NCBI GenBank assembly: GCA_016841645.1
Contig: JAENYS010000005.1
Location: 1-64,000, forward strand
From: Desulfoscipio geothermicus
Lineage (GTDB): Bacteria; Bacillota; Desulfotomaculia; Desulfotomaculales; Desulfallaceae
DNA length: 64,000 nucleotides
Direction: 5' to 3'
Part shown: positions 52,367 to 61,597 of the stretch, in pieces
Layout of the letters: every line of letters starts with the position of its first letter
Position numbering within the stretch: the first letter of the stretch is position 1
Made by a program: the position numbers and the translations under genes
Notes under the pieces: model-generated
What the model was told of the DNA's origin: nothing
Database searches by the model: none
What the model saw: the letters and a program-made list of their open reading frames with translations, nothing else

Positions 52367-52663
52367 ATGAAAATCACCCATCTGGGTTCAGGTATGATTG
52401 ATGCCTACAAAGCCCGGAATGATAAAAATAAAAACAAAAACATTAAGCAAAACAATAGTGCGCCGGAAAGTGATCGGGCGGAGATATCCTCTGCCGGCAA
52501 AGAGTTGCAGACCTACCGGGCGAAACTTAAAGAAATGCCCGATGTTCGGCAGGAACGGGTAGAAGCTTTAAAAACCCGGGTAAAAAACGGTGATTACGAA
52601 CCTTCCGCGGAAAAAATATCTGAAGGAATCTTAAAAGAAAGGCACCTGGATACCAGGGTTTAA
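52367..52663 (+). CDS. flgM: Anti-sigma-28 factor FlgM
   Basis: FlgM holds the motility sigma factor until the hook is complete. It has 98 residues from ATG 52367, 8 nt after AGGGCGGG; the frame starts three codons earlier at a GTG with no proper site. N-terminal MKITHLG, a disordered Lys/Asn-rich stretch, then the sigma-binding helices: SDRAEISSAGKELQ, VRQERVEALKTRVKNGDYEP and SAEKISEGIL, all typical. Presence beside sigma-28-type promoters fits the usual circuit. Confidence 0.93.
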   Translation: MKITHLGSGMIDAYKARNDKNKNKNIKQNNSAPESDRAEISSAGKELQTYRAKLKEMPDVRQERVEALKTRVKNGDYEPSAEKISEGILKERHLDTRV

Positions 52664-52693
52664 TCACTTCAGCTGAAAAATGGGGGTGTATTT

Positions 52694-53047
52694 ATGAAAA
52701 TAGGAGCAGGCGGACTGCAGTCCTACGCTACACATGATGATGTGGCCAGCCGGCAGGCGCAGGAAAATCGTAAACCGGCTGAGCCGGTTAGACCTCAGGA
52801 TAGTGATAATACCGCATCACTTAACAAAGATGATTTAAATAAAACAGTGGAAAAACTAAATGACGCGGCCCAGGCGTTTGATTTACCCCTGCGCTTTGCC
52901 AATAAAAAAACCGATGAAGGTAACAACTATATTGAAATGCGCAACACAAAAACAGATAAGACAAAAAATATTGACATAAAAGAAGCCGGTGAATTAATGA
53001 ATAAAATAATTGATTCCAAGGGGATTAATGTGGATATATACATTTAA
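52694..53047 (+). CDS. flaG: FlaG-family flagellar protein
   Basis: 117 residues, ATG after GGGGGTG. A disordered, charged N-terminal half is followed by the FlaG core: LNKTVEKLNDAAQAFDLPLRFA near 48-70 and IEMRNTKTDK with IDIKEAGELMNKIID near the end. FlaG proteins affect filament length and are usually next to flagellin or fliD genes. The family is short and poorly conserved; context (flgM before, flgN after) supports the call. Confidence 0.8.
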   Translation: MKIGAGGLQSYATHDDVASRQAQENRKPAEPVRPQDSDNTASLNKDDLNKTVEKLNDAAQAFDLPLRFANKKTDEGNNYIEMRNTKTDKTKNIDIKEAGELMNKIIDSKGINVDIYI

Positions 53048-53065
53048 ATTTAAGGAGAGATGCTC

Positions 53066-53533
53066 GTGGAGCCTCTTTTTTTTGAGCTTGCCCAAATATT
53101 AAAGCAGCAGAGGGAAACCGTAAAACAATTATTAATCCAATCCGAAGCTCAGAACCAGGCACTGCGCAAAAATGATGTTGAGTTATTGAATAACGCAGTA
53201 CAGCAGTTAAACAAATTGTCCGGTTTAATGGCAGAGCAGGATAACCGGCGGCAAGAAATTGTGGATAAATTGGCATATAACTCCATTAAAGATTTGTTAC
53301 CTGTTGCACCGGTATCATTAAAAACCGAACTTCAGAAAGTACATATCGAAATAAAGAACGATTTGCAGCAGCTTCAAGAACTGACCACGTTAAATAGTCT
53401 GCTAACCAGACGGGCGTTAATGGTCAATCAATCCCTGTTAAATATATTTCGTGGCGGCGGGCAAACCTACCAGCCGGGCGCCAAGCTAAAGCAGGATAAA
53501 CAACCGCTGGGAGTATTAAACAAAATCGTATAA
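53066..53533 (+). CDS. flgN: FlgN-type export chaperone for hook-associated proteins
   Basis: 155 residues, all helical. The GTG at 53066 lies 8 nt after AAGGAG (53052-53057); an ATG at 53060 is only 2 nt from it and is unlikely. The family look is a long amphipathic helix pair (LAQILKQQRETVKQLLIQSE, ALRKNDVELLNNAVQQLNKL) with a Gly-rich C-terminal end. FlgN binds FlgK and FlgL before export; both genes follow directly. Confidence 0.85.
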   Translation: MEPLFFELAQILKQQRETVKQLLIQSEAQNQALRKNDVELLNNAVQQLNKLSGLMAEQDNRRQEIVDKLAYNSIKDLLPVAPVSLKTELQKVHIEIKNDLQQLQELTTLNSLLTRRALMVNQSLLNIFRGGGQTYQPGAKLKQDKQPLGVLNKIV

Positions 53534-53550
53534 GAAAGCGGGGAAAATCA

Positions 53551-54942
53551 ATGCCCGGAACATTTTATGGCTTGGAAACTGCCAAACGGGGGCTCAAAAC
53601 ACACCAAAATTTACTGGATATAACCGGTCATAATATAGCCAACGCCAGCACTCCGGGTTATTCCAGGCAAGAAGCGGTACTGAAAGCCTCAGATCCTTAC
53701 ACCAATCCCACAATGGACAGCTCGGTTACCCCGGGTCAAATGGGCTCCGGTGTGGAAGTAAGCATGATACGGAGAATCCGGGATGAATATTTAGATAACC
53801 AGGTGCTCAGCACCACTTCAGATAGTGCATACTGGGAAGAACAAGTTGATATTTTGCAAAATGCCGAGGCTTTTTTCGCCGAACCGGACTCTGATGGTAT
53901 AGAGCAGGGAATGATAGACTTCTTTAAATCGTGGATGAACTTAAACAACAACCCGCAGGATTCCGGTATCAAATCTACGGTCGCCCAGTTAGGAAACGAA
54001 CTGGTCTCATTAATATCCTATACATACGAGCAGTTGGATACGGTACAAAAAAACGTTGCCGATGCAGATACACCGGGACCGGTTAGAAATGGTGAACTGG
54101 CCCAAAATGTCAAACAGGTCAATGATATATTAACCCAGATCAGTGACCTAACCACAGCAATTAAAAATATATATTCAATCGGTCAGCAGCCTAATGATTT
54201 GTTAGACCAGCGCGATCAGCTTCTTGAGGAGCTAAGTGGACTGGGGACGGTAAAAGTTACTATTGAAAGCGGAAGCAGTAATAATGCAGGGGATTTGGTC
54301 GAGTTTAGTTTTTATGGGCAAAGTATTGATCTAAATAACCTGAATGAGTTTAATTTAACAACTGACGGTGACAGTATTACATTAAATTACGGGGCAGACT
54401 CTGTAATTAATCTTACGGAAAAATGTTATGATATCAATAAAGGTTCGCTCCTGGGTTTGGAGAAAGCCAGACAGGATGTCGTAGGCTATAAAGAAAAGTT
54501 AAATGCTATGGCTGACGCCCTTTATGAAAACGTTAAAGCCAGTGAAGATCTGGATTTCTTTACAAAAGATGATCAAACAGGTTTATTAAAGGTTAATTCA
54601 TCTGTCATGAACCACCCGGACTTAATTGATGGCACTATGGCCGGTGACATGGCTAACCTTAAGGACGAAAAATTAGATTTACTGGACTCACTTACCTTTG
54701 AGGAATATTATAATCAGCTGATCACTGAAGTGGGGGGCAATGCTAAAGGTGCGGACAGTATGATGGAGAGCCTGTCAGCCATTAGCGAGCAGGTACAAGC
54801 ATTGCGGGATTCGGTTTCCGGTGTCTCCATTGATGAAGAGCTGACTAGAATGATTCAATATCAATACGGGTTTCAAGCATCCGCCAAGGTAATCAGCGCC
54901 ATGGATGAAATGCTGGATGTGGTGATCAATCGCCTCTTCTAA
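53551..54942 (+). CDS. flgK: Flagellar hook-associated protein 1, FlgK
   Basis: FlgK forms the first junction ring between hook and filament. It has 463 residues, ATG after AAAGCGGGG. The N-terminal helix and motif GLETAKRGLKTHQNLLDITGHNIANASTPGYSRQ (quoted to GHNIANASTPGYSRQ) are diagnostic, and the C-terminus (SIDEELTRMIQYQYGFQASA, then MLDVVINRLF) completes the D0 domain. At 463 residues it is short for the family, with only a modest central domain. flgL follows after 17 nt. Confidence 0.95.
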   Translation: MPGTFYGLETAKRGLKTHQNLLDITGHNIANASTPGYSRQEAVLKASDPYTNPTMDSSVTPGQMGSGVEVSMIRRIRDEYLDNQVLSTTSDSAYWEEQVDILQNAEAFFAEPDSDGIEQGMIDFFKSWMNLNNNPQDSGIKSTVAQLGNELVSLISYTYEQLDTVQKNVADADTPGPVRNGELAQNVKQVNDILTQISDLTTAIKNIYSIGQQPNDLLDQRDQLLEELSGLGTVKVTIESGSSNNAGDLVEFSFYGQSIDLNNLNEFNLTTDGDSITLNYGADSVINLTEKCYDINKGSLLGLEKARQDVVGYKEKLNAMADALYENVKASEDLDFFTKDDQTGLLKVNSSVMNHPDLIDGTMAGDMANLKDEKLDLLDSLTFEEYYNQLITEVGGNAKGADSMMESLSAISEQVQALRDSVSGVSIDEELTRMIQYQYGFQASAKVISAMDEMLDVVINRLF

Positions 54943-54959
54943 TTTTAGGAGGATTTTTT

Positions 54960-56216
54960 ATGAGAATAACGAACCGTTATATGGCCAACTCATTTATTAA
55001 CAGTATTCAAAGCAATTTAAGTAAGCTAGCCCGGAGCGAGGAGCAGATTGCCACAAGCAGTAAATTACTGCGCCTCAGCGATGACCCCAATGTCCTAAGC
55101 CAATATATGAGTACTAAAGCTACCCTTTCTTATAATGAGCAGTATGACAAGAACATTGAGGACGGGCTATGTTACCTAGATATGAATGACGTAACCCTGG
55201 GCACCCTGAATGATGTTATTTCAAAAGCCAACGAATATACCATCCAGGCAGCCAGTGATACCTACAATGCAGATGACCGTGTTGCCATCGCCGAACAAAT
55301 AGATAAATTGATCGACGAAGTGGTGGATTTTGGCAACGCGACGGTAGGCGGTAAATATATTTATGCCGGTACAGCCAACAACAGGCCACCGTTCAGCAGG
55401 GAGAGCGGCACCGACACTATAACATACAGCGGCGATTTTGGAGCAATTTACCGTGAGGTATTAGCCGGTACGGAATACCGAATAGACGCGCCGGGTGTGA
55501 CCAGCGGAGTGCAAATTGAAGGCACCTCTCCACCCGAACTTGTCAGCAGACAGGATGATAAAGATAAAGTCGGTGTCTTTAAGATAACCATTAATGATGA
55601 TAATAGTGTTAGTTTAAAAGGGTATAATCTGGACGGTGTTACCGAAAACTCCGATTTGATCAACAACCATAGTTATGATACCGTTTCTAAATTATTTACC
55701 GTCACTGAAGGTGATTTAGCCGGCTTGCAAATTGATTTTGCCAATGCCGAGGCCGGCACGGAATACACTATTACCATTGACAATCGTACAGGAGTATTCG
55801 GACATGTCGATCAAATTACCGGTGACCCTGATACATATGTGGTATATGATCCCACAACAGCATCTGACAAGGCTGAAGTTGATAAAGGGATATTCGATGT
55901 GCTGTTTACCCTTCGGGATAGGTTAAAAAATGACGATACGGCGGGGTTGCAGGACAGTATAGAGGAACTGGAACAGGTAAGTAATGAACTGGTAGAATAC
56001 CGCGTCGGCGTAGGTGCACGTACACAACATTTTGAAAGATTACAAACAAGTATTTCTGATCAGGAGGTTGTATTGAATCAAGTTCTGGAAGGTCTTGATG
56101 GTGCAGATATAGCCCGATTGTCCATTCAGATGAGCCAGCAGCAACTGGCTTACGAGGCTTCCCTGTCTGTTGGGGCAACAATTTTGCAGACCACCCTGCT
56201 AGACTTTTTGGGCTAG
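54960..56216 (+). CDS. flgL: Flagellar hook-associated protein 3, FlgL
   Basis: FlgL connects FlgK to the filament and resembles flagellin at both ends. It has 418 residues, ATG 9 nt after AGGAGG. The N-terminal D0/D1 part is MRITNRYMANSFINSIQSNL, then LSDDPNVLSQYMSTKATL; the C-terminal part is ARLSIQMSQQQLAYEASLSVGATILQTTLLDFLG (quoted in part: QQLAYEASLSVGATILQ). The central domain is about 230 residues and moderately variable. Confidence 0.94.
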   Translation: MRITNRYMANSFINSIQSNLSKLARSEEQIATSSKLLRLSDDPNVLSQYMSTKATLSYNEQYDKNIEDGLCYLDMNDVTLGTLNDVISKANEYTIQAASDTYNADDRVAIAEQIDKLIDEVVDFGNATVGGKYIYAGTANNRPPFSRESGTDTITYSGDFGAIYREVLAGTEYRIDAPGVTSGVQIEGTSPPELVSRQDDKDKVGVFKITINDDNSVSLKGYNLDGVTENSDLINNHSYDTVSKLFTVTEGDLAGLQIDFANAEAGTEYTITIDNRTGVFGHVDQITGDPDTYVVYDPTTASDKAEVDKGIFDVLFTLRDRLKNDDTAGLQDSIEELEQVSNELVEYRVGVGARTQHFERLQTSISDQEVVLNQVLEGLDGADIARLSIQMSQQQLAYEASLSVGATILQTTLLDFLG

Positions 56217-56248
56217 AGCATTAACCAAAATATATTTGTTTTAAAACT

Positions 56249-56275
56249 AGGTGACCTTTGAGCTAAGGGTCACCT
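56249..56275 (+). terminator. Hairpin between flgL and fliW
   Basis: AGGTGACC (56249-56256) pairs with GGTCACCT (56268-56275) around an 11-nt loop, followed by AAAAATTTAT rather than a T run. It could be a weak terminator or a processing site between flgM-flgL and fliW-csrA. Confidence 0.45.
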
Positions 56276-56324
56276 AAAAATTTATATTGCAATGCACTAT
56301 TCAAGTAATAAGGGGGACACTGCA

Positions 56325-56774
56325 ATGAAAATAAAGAATACCTGCGATAAAGTAATTAATTTTCCCAAAGGCATCCCCGGTTTTGAAAATTTACGCCGGT
56401 TTATTTTGCTTCCCGTTAAAGGTACGGAACAAATGCTTTGGCTGCACTCACTGGAAGACCAAACTATTGCCCTGCTGGTTATTGATCCGTTTATCTACTT
56501 TAAAGGTTATGAAGTCAATATCTCTCAGACTGATGTTGAGGAACTGGAAATAAAAGATCACGCAGAAACTTTGGTGCTGACAACCATCACCATACCCCGG
56601 GATAATCCTGCAGGTACCACAGCCAACCTGGTGGCCCCCATTGTAATCAATACCAGGCTAAATAAAGCCAAACAGCTTATACTTACCGGAACTCCGTACT
56701 TTACCAAACACCGGCTTTTCCCTGAACAAACTGTAAAACCAAGTAAAAAAGTTTGCGGTGGGGAGGGAGTATAA
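56325..56774 (+). CDS. fliW: Flagellar assembly factor FliW
   Basis: FliW binds either flagellin or CsrA. When flagellin is exported, FliW is freed to inhibit CsrA, so flagellin translation rises. It has 149 residues from ATG 56325 after AGGGGGAC; the upstream extension to 56292 is not family-like. Motifs: INFPKGIPGFENLRRFIL at the start, LHSLEDQTIALLVIDPF near 43, and LVAPIVINTRLNKAKQLIL near 105. The stop overlaps the csrA start as TAATG, so the pair is coupled. Confidence 0.95.
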   Translation: MKIKNTCDKVINFPKGIPGFENLRRFILLPVKGTEQMLWLHSLEDQTIALLVIDPFIYFKGYEVNISQTDVEELEIKDHAETLVLTTITIPRDNPAGTTANLVAPIVINTRLNKAKQLILTGTPYFTKHRLFPEQTVKPSKKVCGGEGV

Positions 56775-57010
56775 TGCTGGTCCTTACCCGTAAAAAAAAT
56801 GAGGGCATCATACTGGGAGATAACATCAGCATCACTATTTTGGAAATCAGAGAAGACACCATAAAAATCGGTATTGAAGCCCCCAGAGATATCACTATCC
56901 TGCGCAGTGAACTTTACCAGGCCGTGAAAGACGAAAATACCATTGCTATTGCCAGGGATGATAATGCTGTGGATGCGTTAAAAAATTATTTGCTAATAAC
57001 GGTTAAATAA
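56774..57010 (+). CDS. csrA: Translational regulator CsrA
   Basis: CsrA is an RNA-binding dimer that represses translation of mRNAs with ANGGA loops. In flagellated Firmicutes the flagellin leader is its key target. It has 78 residues from ATG 56774, right after GGGAGGGAG; the frame starts seven codons earlier but the family starts MLVLTRK as here. MLVLTRKKNEGIILGDNISI and IKIGIEAPRDITILRSELY are the usual RNA-binding strands. The flagellin gene is next downstream, with candidate CsrA sites in its leader. Confidence 0.97.
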   Translation: MLVLTRKKNEGIILGDNISITILEIREDTIKIGIEAPRDITILRSELYQAVKDENTIAIARDDNAVDALKNYLLITVK

Positions 57011-57012
57011 AC

Positions 57013-57039
57013 TAAAGGATGTCGTTTGATTACCGATTA
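57013..57039 (+). promoter_or_regulatory. Sigma-28 (SigD)-type promoter of the flagellin gene
   Basis: TAAA (57013-57016), 15 nt, ACCGATTA (57032-57039). This is close to the TAAA-N15-GCCGATAA consensus with optimal spacing. It starts 3 nt after the csrA stop and would give a flagellin leader of about 90 nt. Confidence 0.75.
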
Positions 57040-57094
57040 TATAGATAGGGATATAGTACTAGCCCTTCAGGGTGGCCACCTGGGGATTTATACA

Positions 57095-57129
57095 TGCAAG
57101 GATGCAAAATAATTTTTCAGGGAGGAATG
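57095..57129 (+). promoter_or_regulatory. Candidate CsrA-binding sites in the flagellin leader
   Basis: TGCA-AGGA-TGCA (57095-57106) is a perfect 4-bp hairpin with AGGA in the loop, the preferred form of a CsrA site. A second site, CAGGGAGGAATG (57118-57129), contains GGA motifs and is the ribosome site of the flagellin GTG at 57135. The two GGA cores are about 22 nt apart, suitable for one CsrA dimer bridging both and hiding the ribosome site. A GGTGGCCACC palindrome (57071-57080) lies upstream. Confidence 0.7.
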
Positions 57130-57134
57130 TAGAC

Positions 57135-60100
57135 GTGATTATTAATCATAATATTGCGGCGCTCAACACGTATCGTCAGTTGAATACCAATAGCACCAAC
57201 ACCAGCAAGGCGCTGGAGAAACTGTCTTCAGGTCTTCGTATTAACAAGGCCGGGGACGACGCAGCAGGCTTAGCTATTTCTGAAAAAATGCGTGCTCAGA
57301 TCCGTGGTTTGGATCAAGCTTCCGCCAACGCCCAGGATGGTATTTCCATGATTCAGACGGCTGAAGGTTCACTTAGCGAAACTCAAAGCATTTTGCAGCG
57401 GATGCGTGAGCTTGCTACTCAGGCAGCCAACGATACTAATACTGAGACCGACCGTAATGAAATCCAGAAGGAAATCAACCAATTGACTTCTGAAATCAAC
57501 CGTATCGGTAACACAACCGAGTTCAACACCCAGAAGCTGTTGATGGGTAGAGATGTTGAAGTTGTTGAAACAGCAGCAACACCAACCACCATCACCGCGG
57601 GTGAGGTAGGTGTTGCTGCAGGAACTGTTTCAGATTTAACTACTAACGCCAAAAGTGTTGTGGGAGTATCTTCAAGTGCTACAGTGCAAGCTTCAACTAG
57701 TGAAGCAACTGGTGCAGTTTCTGATGTTACTGAAAATACCCAGAGCATTAAAGGCGAAAAAGCATCTGTAACAGTACCCAATGGTATCACTTTTGAAGCT
57801 GCAAGCAATGGAACTGATATAAATGATATGACTATTACCATTCTGCAAGGAGCAACTGCAGACACATCGTCGAAGCTGGAGATTGACGGTGACGGCAATT
57901 ATACCTTTACTATTGGTCAAACGGCCGGTGGTGAGTCTTTGGCTCAAACACGCGGTGCGCTCTATAACGAGCTAAAATCATCAATTGATAATTATGATAC
58001 AGCTACGGGTTTTACAGATACCAACGAAATTACCGTGCTGGAACCGGCCAATACCGGTGAAGCTGTTTCCAACCTTGACGGTACAGGCGGAACATTCAGC
58101 GGTGGTGTCGCAGAGCAGAATGGACAGTATCAGTTTTCAATAACTGATAAATTTGAGGAAGCCGGAGACACCATTACTATCGATGGGCAAACTTTTACAG
58201 CTGTACTTTCGGGGGCAGATGCTACTGCAGGTGAATTTAACATTGGGAATATCGAAGCAACTCTTACTGCGGGAGAAGACAGATCTGATGAAGATGGTAC
58301 TAGTGGTACAGATTTAACCGGGATTAATGCCGATACTTCAGTAACGGTTAATATTGCCGGTACGGATTATATTATAAACAATGCTGATTTAAAAACTTAT
58401 GATGGTACTGGCGGCGGAGATATTGATGATTTAGTAACCCTAATTGAAAATGCCGATACTGCTGGAGATGGATCCGGAACTGCGTTAAGCACAGTAGCCG
58501 ATGTATCTGTTTCGGACGGCATAATAACAATTACTGCTAAAGATCCTCAAACCCAGCCAATCACATGGGCTGCAAGTGGTACTGATGCAACAACGGTTAA
58601 TGACGCATTTGGTATGGAAACAGTAGCCAGTATCGATGGTGTTGGTGCTGCTTTTGACTTAACCGATGACCTTAATGGACGGATTGCAGTTTGGGATACT
58701 GGAACAATTACTGCTGCCTTTGCAGACACTGAAGGTATTGATATCGAATTTGCTGGTGTTACGGTTACCGTTTTGGGTGCAGATAATGTTGCTGTTGGTG
58801 ATGACACTGCTTTTTCAGGTGCAGCAACAGAAACTGCAGAAAGCGTCACTATCGATACCAATGATGTAGCTGGTTTAGCTGGTCAACTTGCGCATATCGT
58901 AACGGCATTTGAGAACATTCAGGCTGCTGGCGGGTTAGAGGGATACACTTTCGAGGTGAACAGTGGGGGTGACGGATTAAAGATAACTGGCCCGGCAGCT
59001 GGTGCCAGTACTGAGGTAGTCGCCTTTAATAACGCTGTTGGTGGTTATGCTGGAGCGGTAACAAACGCTACAAGCAATGCTCAGCAAACCAATGACGACG
59101 GTGTATTAGGCTCGGATGCCATTGATGCAAGTACGAACGTTGTCATTACAATTGACGGCACAGACTATACAATTGATAACCAGGCACTTAAGGATGGTTT
59201 AAATTCAGATAGCGGTGCTTATTCGAATGATGATGTTGTTAGTGTTATTGAGAACGCCAAAGATGCTAATGGTCACCTTCTTTCGGAAGTGGCTACCGTT
59301 TCACATAATGCCGGTGTTTTGACAATCACTTCTCAAAATCTAGAACCCACATCCGAGGTTGTTTTTAATATCAATTCTGATCAGACTGTGGATATTAGTA
59401 GGCTGGAAACCTTATTTGATGTTACCAACTATACATCTGATATCGGTGCCGATGCGGTATCCAGCAGTCGCACATTAACAGACCAGGCCGAGAGCCTTGC
59501 AGCAGCCATTGAAGCTAACTCTGTACTGGGTGCACGCTTCCAGTATGCTACGACAAGTGCTGGAACAATTACTTTAACAGAAACTAACAACCAGGCTACG
59601 GGAGAAGTTCTATCAGACCCGGTAGTAAGCGGTGCAGGTTTGGATGACAAGTTAGTAATTACGAATACCGGTGGACAGAATTTAAACACTGTAACAATTA
59701 CCCGCGCCGAAGACACAACAGCCACAAATGCGTCAGCAATTGTCCAGTCAAATGCGGGAGAGTTAAAAATTACCGCAGCCGGTTCTGGATATAGGGCTAA
59801 TGGAGTGAAGGTTGTTCTTGCAGAAAATTCTTCAGACGACCTTAATGTAACATTTAAGGACGGCGTGTTAACCGTTAACCTGGCAGATTCAACTTTAGCC
59901 AACAACTCTGCTTCCGCTATTCAAACAGCCATTAGGGATTTGGAGACAATAGATGGGATCGATTTTTCGACCTGGACTGCTGCGGATAATGGAGGCTGGG
60001 ATGCTGGTGTTGATTCCAATGACATTGAAATTAAGAATGCTACATTCTCTGGTGCTGTAGAAGCTGTTACAGAAAATCAGTTAAATGTAACTGTCGAAGA

Positions 60101-61445
60101 CGGAAATCTAACTATACATTTATCAGCCGAATCAGCCAGGGAAAATACAGCTGCTAAAATTCAGGATGCAGTACAGGATATTGGTGAATTCTTCTACTTC
60201 GATGATGATGAAAATTGGACTTCCATAGATTTCTCCAAATATGAATTTGCAACCCAAGGAAACTGGGATACCAGCACATTAGGCAATAATATTGTAAAAG
60301 ATACCGATACCCTAGTTGGCGGTACCGAAGCTGTTGAAGGCGAATACACTTTCAACATAACCAAAGCCTTTGAAACAGGCGATAAGGTAGAAATTAAGGG
60401 TCAGGTCTTTACTGCAGTAGCCAGCGATGCTGTTGCCAGTGAAGGCGAATTCAATATTTCTGGTGGCAACCTCAATTCCCAGGCAGCTAGCCTGATTGAC
60501 GCTATTAACTTAAACACTACATTAAAAAATACCTATATAGCATCAGCCAGCGGTTCTCAGATCACATTAACTGAGAGCACTGCTACCGGTGTTGATCTAG
60601 CGACCACAGACATGGATGTACGGGCCACCGGTACCCAGGGCGAATACTCTGTAGCTTTCGATGAAGTCGTTGAATCCGGCGGGTATTTCATTATTGACGG
60701 CGAAGAAATCGCTGTATCCGACGAAAATACCCATGTAGGCTACGCAGATGGTACAGCCGTCAAAGAATCCGCCACAGTGGCCGATCAAACCGAGGCACTG
60801 GCAGCTGCAATCAATCTAAATGAAACTCTCAGTGCCAAATATACAGCCTCGGTAGGCTCAGATGGCAGCCTGGTACTGAATCAAACCGAAGACTTCACCT
60901 CCAGTACGGCACCGACTGTATCTACCAAGAACTCTTCAGAAGGCGACTTCGAGGCTAGCTTCCAGATCGGCGCCAACAGCGGCCAGAGCATGACCATTAC
61001 TCTGGGTGACATGCGTGCCAACGCTCTCAACGTCAGTGGAGATGGCACTGCGACTACCGTTGCAGCCAATAACGGCCAGGTTGCTTCCTATGTAGCAACT
61101 GCTAATGTAACGGATGGATCAACTAATGATAACATAGAATATTCCCTTGACGTGTCTACCGCTGAAAAAGCTTCTGCAGCTATTAGCGTTATCAATGACG
61201 CTATCGAAGCAGTTTCCAGTGAGCGTTCCAAGATGGGCGCTTACCAGAACCGCCTGGAGCACACCATCAACAACCTGGCAACCTCCTCTGAGAACCTGAC
61301 CACTGCCGAATCCCGTATCAGAGACGTCGATATGGCCAAGGAAATGATGGAATACACCAAGAACAACATTCTTACCCAAGCAGCTCAGTCTATGCTGGCA
61401 CAAGCTAACTCACAGCCCGAGCAGGTCCTCCAGCTTCTGCGGTAA
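57135..61445 (+). CDS. fliC: Giant flagellin (filament protein)
   Basis: 1436 residues from GTG 57135, 9 nt after GGAGG; the frame extends upstream across the leader but the family starts [16 protein letters not shown] as here. Conserved D0/D1 parts lie at both ends: about 1-140 ([20 protein letters not shown], then [12 protein letters not shown]) and about 1345-1436 ([20 protein letters not shown], then [16 protein letters not shown]-type end). Between them are about 1200 variable residues, roughly four times the size of a usual whole flagellin insert. This part is Thr/Ala/Asp/Gly-rich, almost free of Cys, and contains internal relatives: an [14 protein letters not shown]-type unit twice, a [19 protein letters not shown]-type unit three times, and an [16 protein letters not shown]-type unit twice. 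These should form extra outer domains on the filament. Confidence 0.96.
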   Translation: MIINHNIAALNTYRQLNTNSTNTSKALEKLSSGLRINKAGDDAAGLAISEKMRAQIRGLDQASANAQDGISMIQTAEGSLSETQSILQRMRELATQAANDTNTETDRNEIQKEINQLTSEINRIGNTTEFNTQKLLMGRDVEVVETAATPTTITAGEVGVAAGTVSDLTTNAKSVVGVSSSATVQASTSEATGAVSDVTENTQSIKGEKASVTVPNGITFEAASNGTDINDMTITILQGATADTSSKLEIDGDGNYTFTIGQTAGGESLAQTRGALYNELKSSIDNYDTATGFTDTNEITVLEPANTGEAVSNLDGTGGTFSGGVAEQNGQYQFSITDKFEEAGDTITIDGQTFTAVLSGADATAGEFNIGNIEATLTAGEDRSDEDGTSGTDLTGINADTSVTVNIAGTDYIINNADLKTYDGTGGGDIDDLVTLIENADTAGDGSGTALSTVADVSVSDGIITITAKDPQTQPITWAASGTDATTVNDAFGMETVASIDGVGAAFDLTDDLNGRIAVWDTGTITAAFADTEGIDIEFAGVTVTVLGADNVAVGDDTAFSGAATETAESVTIDTNDVAGLAGQLAHIVTAFENIQAAGGLEGYTFEVNSGGDGLKITGPAAGASTEVVAFNNAVGGYAGAVTNATSNAQQTNDDGVLGSDAIDASTNVVITIDGTDYTIDNQALKDGLNSDSGAYSNDDVVSVIENAKDANGHLLSEVATVSHNAGVLTITSQNLEPTSEVVFNINSDQTVDISRLETLFDVTNYTSDIGADAVSSSRTLTDQAESLAAAIEANSVLGARFQYATTSAGTITLTETNNQATGEVLSDPVVSGAGLDDKLVITNTGGQNLNTVTITRAEDTTATNASAIVQSNAGELKITAAGSGYRANGVKVVLAENSSDDLNVTFKDGVLTVNLADSTLANNSASAIQTAIRDLETIDGIDFSTWTAADNGGWDAGVDSNDIEIKNATFSGAVEAVTENQLNVTVEDGNLTIHLSAESARENTAAKIQDAVQDIGEFFYFDDDENWTSIDFSKYEFATQGNWDTSTLGNNIVKDTDTLVGGTEAVEGEYTFNITKAFETGDKVEIKGQVFTAVASDAVASEGEFNISGGNLNSQAASLIDAINLNTTLKNTYIASASGSQITLTESTATGVDLATTDMDVRATGTQGEYSVAFDEVVESGGYFIIDGEEIAVSDENTHVGYADGTAVKESATVADQTEALAAAINLNETLSAKYTASVGSDGSLVLNQTEDFTSSTAPTVSTKNSSEGDFEASFQIGANSGQSMTITLGDMRANALNVSGDGTATTVAANNGQVASYVATANVTDGSTNDNIEYSLDVSTAEKASAAISVINDAIEAVSSERSKMGAYQNRLEHTINNLATSSENLTTAESRIRDVDMAKEMMEYTKNNILTQAAQSMLAQANSQPEQVLQLLR

Positions 61446-61462
61446 TCAAACTAACAGTAAGA

Positions 61463-61493
61463 AGGCCAGCCGGGTTTCCGGTTGGCTTTCTTT
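61463..61493 (+). terminator. Terminator of the flagellin gene
   Basis: GCCAGCCGG pairs with CCGGTTGGC around GTTT, followed by TTTCTTTCC. It lies 20 nt after the flagellin stop. Confidence 0.82.
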
Positions 61494-61597
61494 CCTTCAG
61501 ACACCTCCATAATGATATCTAAAATCAGCTTAAAGGACATTTGCCGACTTTGCTGGAATTATCTCATTAAACACAGATTACATATAGGAGGAACAAC

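Noticed and set aside
57072-57134. N-terminal extension of flagellin
   Set aside because: It translates the untranslated leader with its CsrA sites and ribosome site; flagellins begin MIINHN as at 57135.
57419-59905. Minus-strand frames of 104-159 codons opposite the flagellin insert
   Set aside because: They are antisense frames produced by the Thr/Ala/Val-rich codon pattern of the insert; Val/Ser-rich, with no start signals.
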